Assembly (NCBI GenBank): GCA_017547755.1
Contig: JAFYOX010000064.1
Coordinates: 1-62,587 of the forward strand
Origin: Clostridia bacterium
GTDB lineage: Bacteria > Bacillota > Clostridia > Oscillospirales > CAG-272
Direction of reading: 5' to 3'
DNA length: 62,587 nt
Part shown: positions 59,741 through 62,587 of the stretch, in pieces
Layout: each line of letters starts with the position of its first letter
Numbering within the stretch: the first letter of the stretch is position 1
Program-made: the position numbers and the translations under genes
The notes under the pieces: model-generated
What the model was told of the DNA's origin: nothing
What the model saw: only the letters and a program-made list of their open reading frames with translations
The model's database searches: none

Positions 59741-60706
59741 ATGGATACGGGGATTCGGGAAGATCTGGAAAAGACATTCGGCATGAAAATTCTGCGTTCG
59801 GAGGAAATTGCCGGCGGATGGCTGAACCGGAAGTGGAAGATCATAACTGCGGACGGGATTTTTCTTGTCAAGCAGTTCAGCCGGAAACGGTTCGGAGACC
59901 GGCAGCTTCTGCAGATCCGGGATGCGCTTGTCCGCCAGACGGCGGTGCGCGGAGACGGAGTTCCCTGCCCTGCGATCCTGTATGCGGACGGACAGCCGAT
60001 GCGTTTTCTGGACGATGACGCAAAAAACGTGTATATGGTTATGACGTTCTGCGAAGGACATATGGAAATGCCGGAGACCGTGACTGCGGAACAGATGTAC
60101 AGTCTCGGGGAAACCTGCGGAAAAATGCACCACGCCTTCCGGCGTTTTTCACCGGACGGCGTGAAAGGCTATCCCATCGACGGAAAACGTCTGCTGGATG
60201 AACTGCGTGAAAATTTCCGCGTACGGCGTAACGATCCGTCTCCGTCGCCGGAATATCATGCCGCCGTCGCCGCACAGGAAAAAATCCTCGATTCGCTGGA
60301 TCACTCTTTCTTCGAACGCCTGCCGAAAGGGATCGCTCATGAGGATTTTTCGCCGGACAATCTCCTGTTCGACGCGCACGGCGTCACCGCCGTTCTCGAT
60401 TTCGACCGCTGCTGCTACAGCTTCCGGTATCACGACATCGGACGCGCGCTGATGTCCCTTGCGTGGAACCGCGGGAGCCTCGATCCGGAAAAAACGCTCG
60501 CGTTTCTGAACGGATATGCCGCCTTTCTGCCGGTCACGCCGGCGGACGTGCCGGACATTCTGCGGATCACGTGGTGCATCGAAGCCCCGTGGTGGATCCG
60601 TCCGGAGTTTTTTTCGGACTGCTCCCCGAAGGTCGCACGTTTCCGCGACGAAATTCTCTTTCTGACGGACAACTGGTTCTCACCGGACGCCTTCATCCTG
60701 CGGTAA
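59741..60706 (+). CDS. Phosphotransferase-family kinase
   Basis: APH/homoserine-kinase-II-like small-molecule kinase. N-lobe GGWLNRKWKIITADGIFLVKQF (Lys near residue 45). Catalytic loop GIAHEDFSPDNLLFD near 200 (the usual HGD is HED here), and metal site VLDFDRCCYSFRYHDIGRALMSL near 220. GGAGG is 5-9 nt before the ATG. 321 aa. It is directly behind the tRNA terminator and its 3' end overlaps the convergent flippase gene by 14 nt. The substrate is unknown. Confidence 0.85.
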   Translation: MDTGIREDLEKTFGMKILRSEEIAGGWLNRKWKIITADGIFLVKQFSRKRFGDRQLLQIRDALVRQTAVRGDGVPCPAILYADGQPMRFLDDDAKNVYMVMTFCEGHMEMPETVTAEQMYSLGETCGKMHHAFRRFSPDGVKGYPIDGKRLLDELRENFRVRRNDPSPSPEYHAAVAAQEKILDSLDHSFFERLPKGIAHEDFSPDNLLFDAHGVTAVLDFDRCCYSFRYHDIGRALMSLAWNRGSLDPEKTLAFLNGYAAFLPVTPADVPDILRITWCIEAPWWIRPEFFSDCSPKVARFRDEILFLTDNWFSPDAFILR

Positions 60707-62258
60707 CAGGGGAAATTTCCCCTGTTTTTTCTTTCCCGTTTTCCGCCGTACAGAAAATATACACGCACAGGATATACAGGGCCGCGAAAATCAGCACCGC
60801 GCAGAACGGCGGCATACACCGCAGAAAAATCTGCCGTACCGCCGTCAGGATCCCGCAGATCATCCCCGGAACAAGGCAGAACCGTACCGCCGACCGGATG
60901 CCTTCCCCGGTAAGTTTCCCGAGACGCCCGATGCTCGCACGGAGATTCCCGAGTTCGCAGATCCAGATCGTCAGCAGATAGCCGCAGATCCCCAGTTTCG
61001 GCGTAAGAAGGCAGACCAGCACCAGTCCGGATGCCGCGTCGGCGATATTGACCTTCATGGTATAGACCTGTTCGCCCATCCCCTTGAGCAGTGCGTCGAC
61101 GGCGGTATCGAGGTACATGAAAGGAACGAGCAGACCGAGCAGGAAGGTATACCGTGCCGCGTCGGCCGAGCCGTAGACCATGGTACCGAGTTCTTCCGCA
61201 AAATTGACGAAGATCCCGCACGCTCCGATGGAAAACAGCGCGGAATAGCGGTAGACCTGTCTGGTAAGACGCACAAGCGCGGCATGGTCGCCGCGTTCTT
61301 TCTTTTCTGCTGTTTCCGGAATCAGCAGAGCCGTGAACGAACCGATGACGGCATACGGAAACATGACGAGCGGAAAAGCGATCCCCTGCAAAGTCCCGTA
61401 AACGGCGAGCGCCTTCTCCGGCGTGAGGCCGCTTTTTTTCAGTCCGGCGGGGATGGCGAGATGTTCGAGGGTGGTGAGTCCCTGTCTTGCGTACGCACCG
61501 ACCGCAGACGGAAGCGCGATTCCGGCGGCATCCCGTAGACCTGCGGACAGCCGGACGGAGCACTTCCCGAACCTTTTTCCGTTCCCTGCAGGTGAACGGG
61601 AATCGGTGAGCCAGAAAATCACGTTCATGACCAGCGACCATGCTTCCGCGATCGCCGATCCGCCGACAACGGCGAGGCAGGCGGACTCGACGTTCCCCGG
61701 CAGGATCATTGCCAGGGCGGTGGAGGTGACGAGGATCTTCATGAACTGTTCCGACACCGTGATCACAGCATTTTTGCTGACCTTGCGCAGGCCGGTAAAA
61801 TACCCGGACAGCGCGGAGGAAAGCGAGATCGCCGGAAGGCTGACCGCCAGCACGCGCAGAGACCGCACCGTCCGCAGATCCTTCAGCAGAAAACGTGCCG
61901 CCGGTTCCGCGGTGAGAAACAGCAGAACGCCCGCCGCGCCGCCGAAAATCAGGCTGTACCTGCAGGAAGCTCCCACGACCTTCCGCATGGCGAACCGCCA
62001 CGACGCCCGGTCAGCACCGCAGTCCTCCAGTGCCGCGCACCGTTCCGACGTCAGCCGCACCGCCGCCAGATTCACGCACGACAGCGCCACCGTCACCGCA
62101 AATCCGTACACGCTCATCACCAGCGTGAACAGCCCCATTGCCTCCGCACCCGTCTTCCGGTGAATATACGCATTGAAACTCACCGCAATCCCGCGTATGA
62201 CAATACTCACCACGGACATCAAAACTGCATTTCCGAGAAACATACTTCTTCTTTTCAT
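60693..62258 (-). CDS. Polysaccharide/lipid flippase, SpoVB/MurJ-like (MOP superfamily)
   Basis: Membrane flippase with about 14 helices. The N-terminus MKRRSMFLGNAVLMSVVSIVIRGIAVSFNAYIHRKTGAEAMGLFTLVMSVYGFAVTVALS is like stage V sporulation protein B. Further signatures are GYFTGLRKVSKNAVITVSEQFMKI near 145 and LLIPETAEKKERGDHAALVRLTRQVYRYSALFSIGACG near 310. 521 aa. The ATG at 62258 is chosen because AAAGGAG lies 6 nt before it. Likely role: moving lipid-linked peptidoglycan precursors, in sporulation or a surface polymer pathway. Confidence 0.88.
   Translation of the reverse strand: MKRRSMFLGNAVLMSVVSIVIRGIAVSFNAYIHRKTGAEAMGLFTLVMSVYGFAVTVALSCVNLAAVRLTSERCAALEDCGADRASWRFAMRKVVGASCRYSLIFGGAAGVLLFLTAEPAARFLLKDLRTVRSLRVLAVSLPAISLSSALSGYFTGLRKVSKNAVITVSEQFMKILVTSTALAMILPGNVESACLAVVGGSAIAEAWSLVMNVIFWLTDSRSPAGNGKRFGKCSVRLSAGLRDAAGIALPSAVGAYARQGLTTLEHLAIPAGLKKSGLTPEKALAVYGTLQGIAFPLVMFPYAVIGSFTALLIPETAEKKERGDHAALVRLTRQVYRYSALFSIGACGIFVNFAEELGTMVYGSADAARYTFLLGLLVPFMYLDTAVDALLKGMGEQVYTMKVNIADAASGLVLVCLLTPKLGICGYLLTIWICELGNLRASIGRLGKLTGEGIRSAVRFCLVPGMICGILTAVRQIFLRCMPPFCAVLIFAALYILCVYIFCTAENGKEKTGEISPVTAG
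60705..60730. terminator. Bidirectional terminator between kinase and flippase genes
   Basis: AACAGGGGAAATTTCCCCTGTT (a perfect palindrome, 60705-60726) followed by TTTT. It overlaps the end of the kinase gene and the 3' end of the flippase gene. Confidence 0.8.
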
Positions 62259-62303
62259 AACGCTCCTTTGCATAATCGATGGGATGTGCGGGGGTGGAGG
62301 ATA

Positions 62304-62587
62304 GGGGAGACGGGGGAAACGGTCGCTTTTTGAAAAAAGCTCCGCAAAAACTTTTATACGGTGTAGCCGTTTTGTGTAGTTGATATGGGGAGAAAAAAGA
62401 ATTTTTGAGGGGTTTGTGCGTAGCCATTCAGTTTATCCCAGTTGACAGGGGTGGAGCGATCCAGGACCTATGTAGTAGTGGAGACGGAAATCAGGGCATT
62501 CGCTCCCTGCTTTCCCACGCCGGCTATGGATACGATGATATCGTGCGCCTTTTTAGAATTCAGCTACATATTATTGGTTATCCGCAC
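62304..62587 (+). repeat. Half of a large palindromic element, truncated by window end
   Basis: Homologous throughout to the left arm of the 28198-28873 element: GGGGAGACGGGGGAAACGGTC, then GAAAAAAGCTCCGCAAAAAC, TTATACGGTGTAGCCG, GTGGAGCGATCCAGGACCTA and the hairpin at 62486-62515. It lies just upstream of the flippase gene. The inverted partner arm should follow beyond the window. The remaining 62259-62303 shows nothing else. Confidence 0.85.

Noticed and set aside
1-62587. CRISPR array, rRNA, tmRNA, phage or transposase
   Set aside because: No regular repeat-spacer pattern, rRNA stretch or transposase motif was found by reading.

Overview
The window looks like chromosome of a Gram-positive, anaerobic, probably gut-associated member of the Clostridia (Bacillota). 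This is inferred from the gene set: rpsF-ssb-rpsR and rplJ-rplL with an L10-type leader, a one-chain iron-sulfur serine dehydratase, Hsp33, an ACT-domain plus DUF711 pair, a SpoVB-like flippase, and many cytoplasmic glycosidases. No rRNA, CRISPR array, transposase or phage gene was seen. Genes are dense, lie on both strands, and mostly have strong TTGACA-17-TATAAT promoters and G-rich ribosome binding sites.

Layout. 0.2-6 kb: GH92 mannosidase, the rpsF-ssb-rpsR operon, a nitroreductase and a surface protein. 6-11 kb: serine dehydratase, ABC exporter, TIM-barrel isomerase and pyridoxamine kinase. 11-14.8 kb: rplJ-rplL under an attenuated leader, then rarA. 15-17.2 kb: isomerase plus Gfo/Idh oxidoreductase. 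17.4-20.6 kb: an MBOAT/DHHW/DUF4358 surface O-acylation module. 20.8-28.1 kb: lipoprotein, SGNH hydrolase, HD hydrolase behind a terminated leader RNA, a split chromate transporter divergent from a LysR gene, a GxGYxYP protein and hslO. 28.2-28.9 kb: a 676-bp non-coding palindrome. 29-36 kb: DMT transporter, hydrolase, FAD oxidoreductase, phosphoesterase and GH116. 36-42 kb: kinase, a methyltransferase/GNAT/nucleosidase operon behind a short ORF and terminator, and a sigma factor with a large C-terminal domain. 42-54.5 kb: GH2 enzymes, a peptidoglycan cross-bridge operon, solute-binding lipoproteins and an esterase. 54.5-62.6 kb: second binding protein, ACT/DUF711, sulfotransferase, tRNA-Glu, kinase and flippase.

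Two things stand out. First, a dispersed family of intergenic palindromic repeats (about 15 short copies). In four places two copies face each other with their palindromic cores outward, enclosing a variable non-coding interior. The 28.2-28.9 kb element is the largest of these, and half of a related one runs off the right end of the window; together they look like an undescribed non-autonomous element or structured-RNA family. Second, the operon asnB - D-aspartate ligase - aspartate racemase - murE, in which MurE carries DNPN instead of DNPR. It predicts L-Lys (or another non-DAP residue) with a D-Asp/D-Asn bridge, rather than the direct meso-DAP linkage usual in Clostridia.

Functional assignments rest on motifs read by eye; no database search was run.
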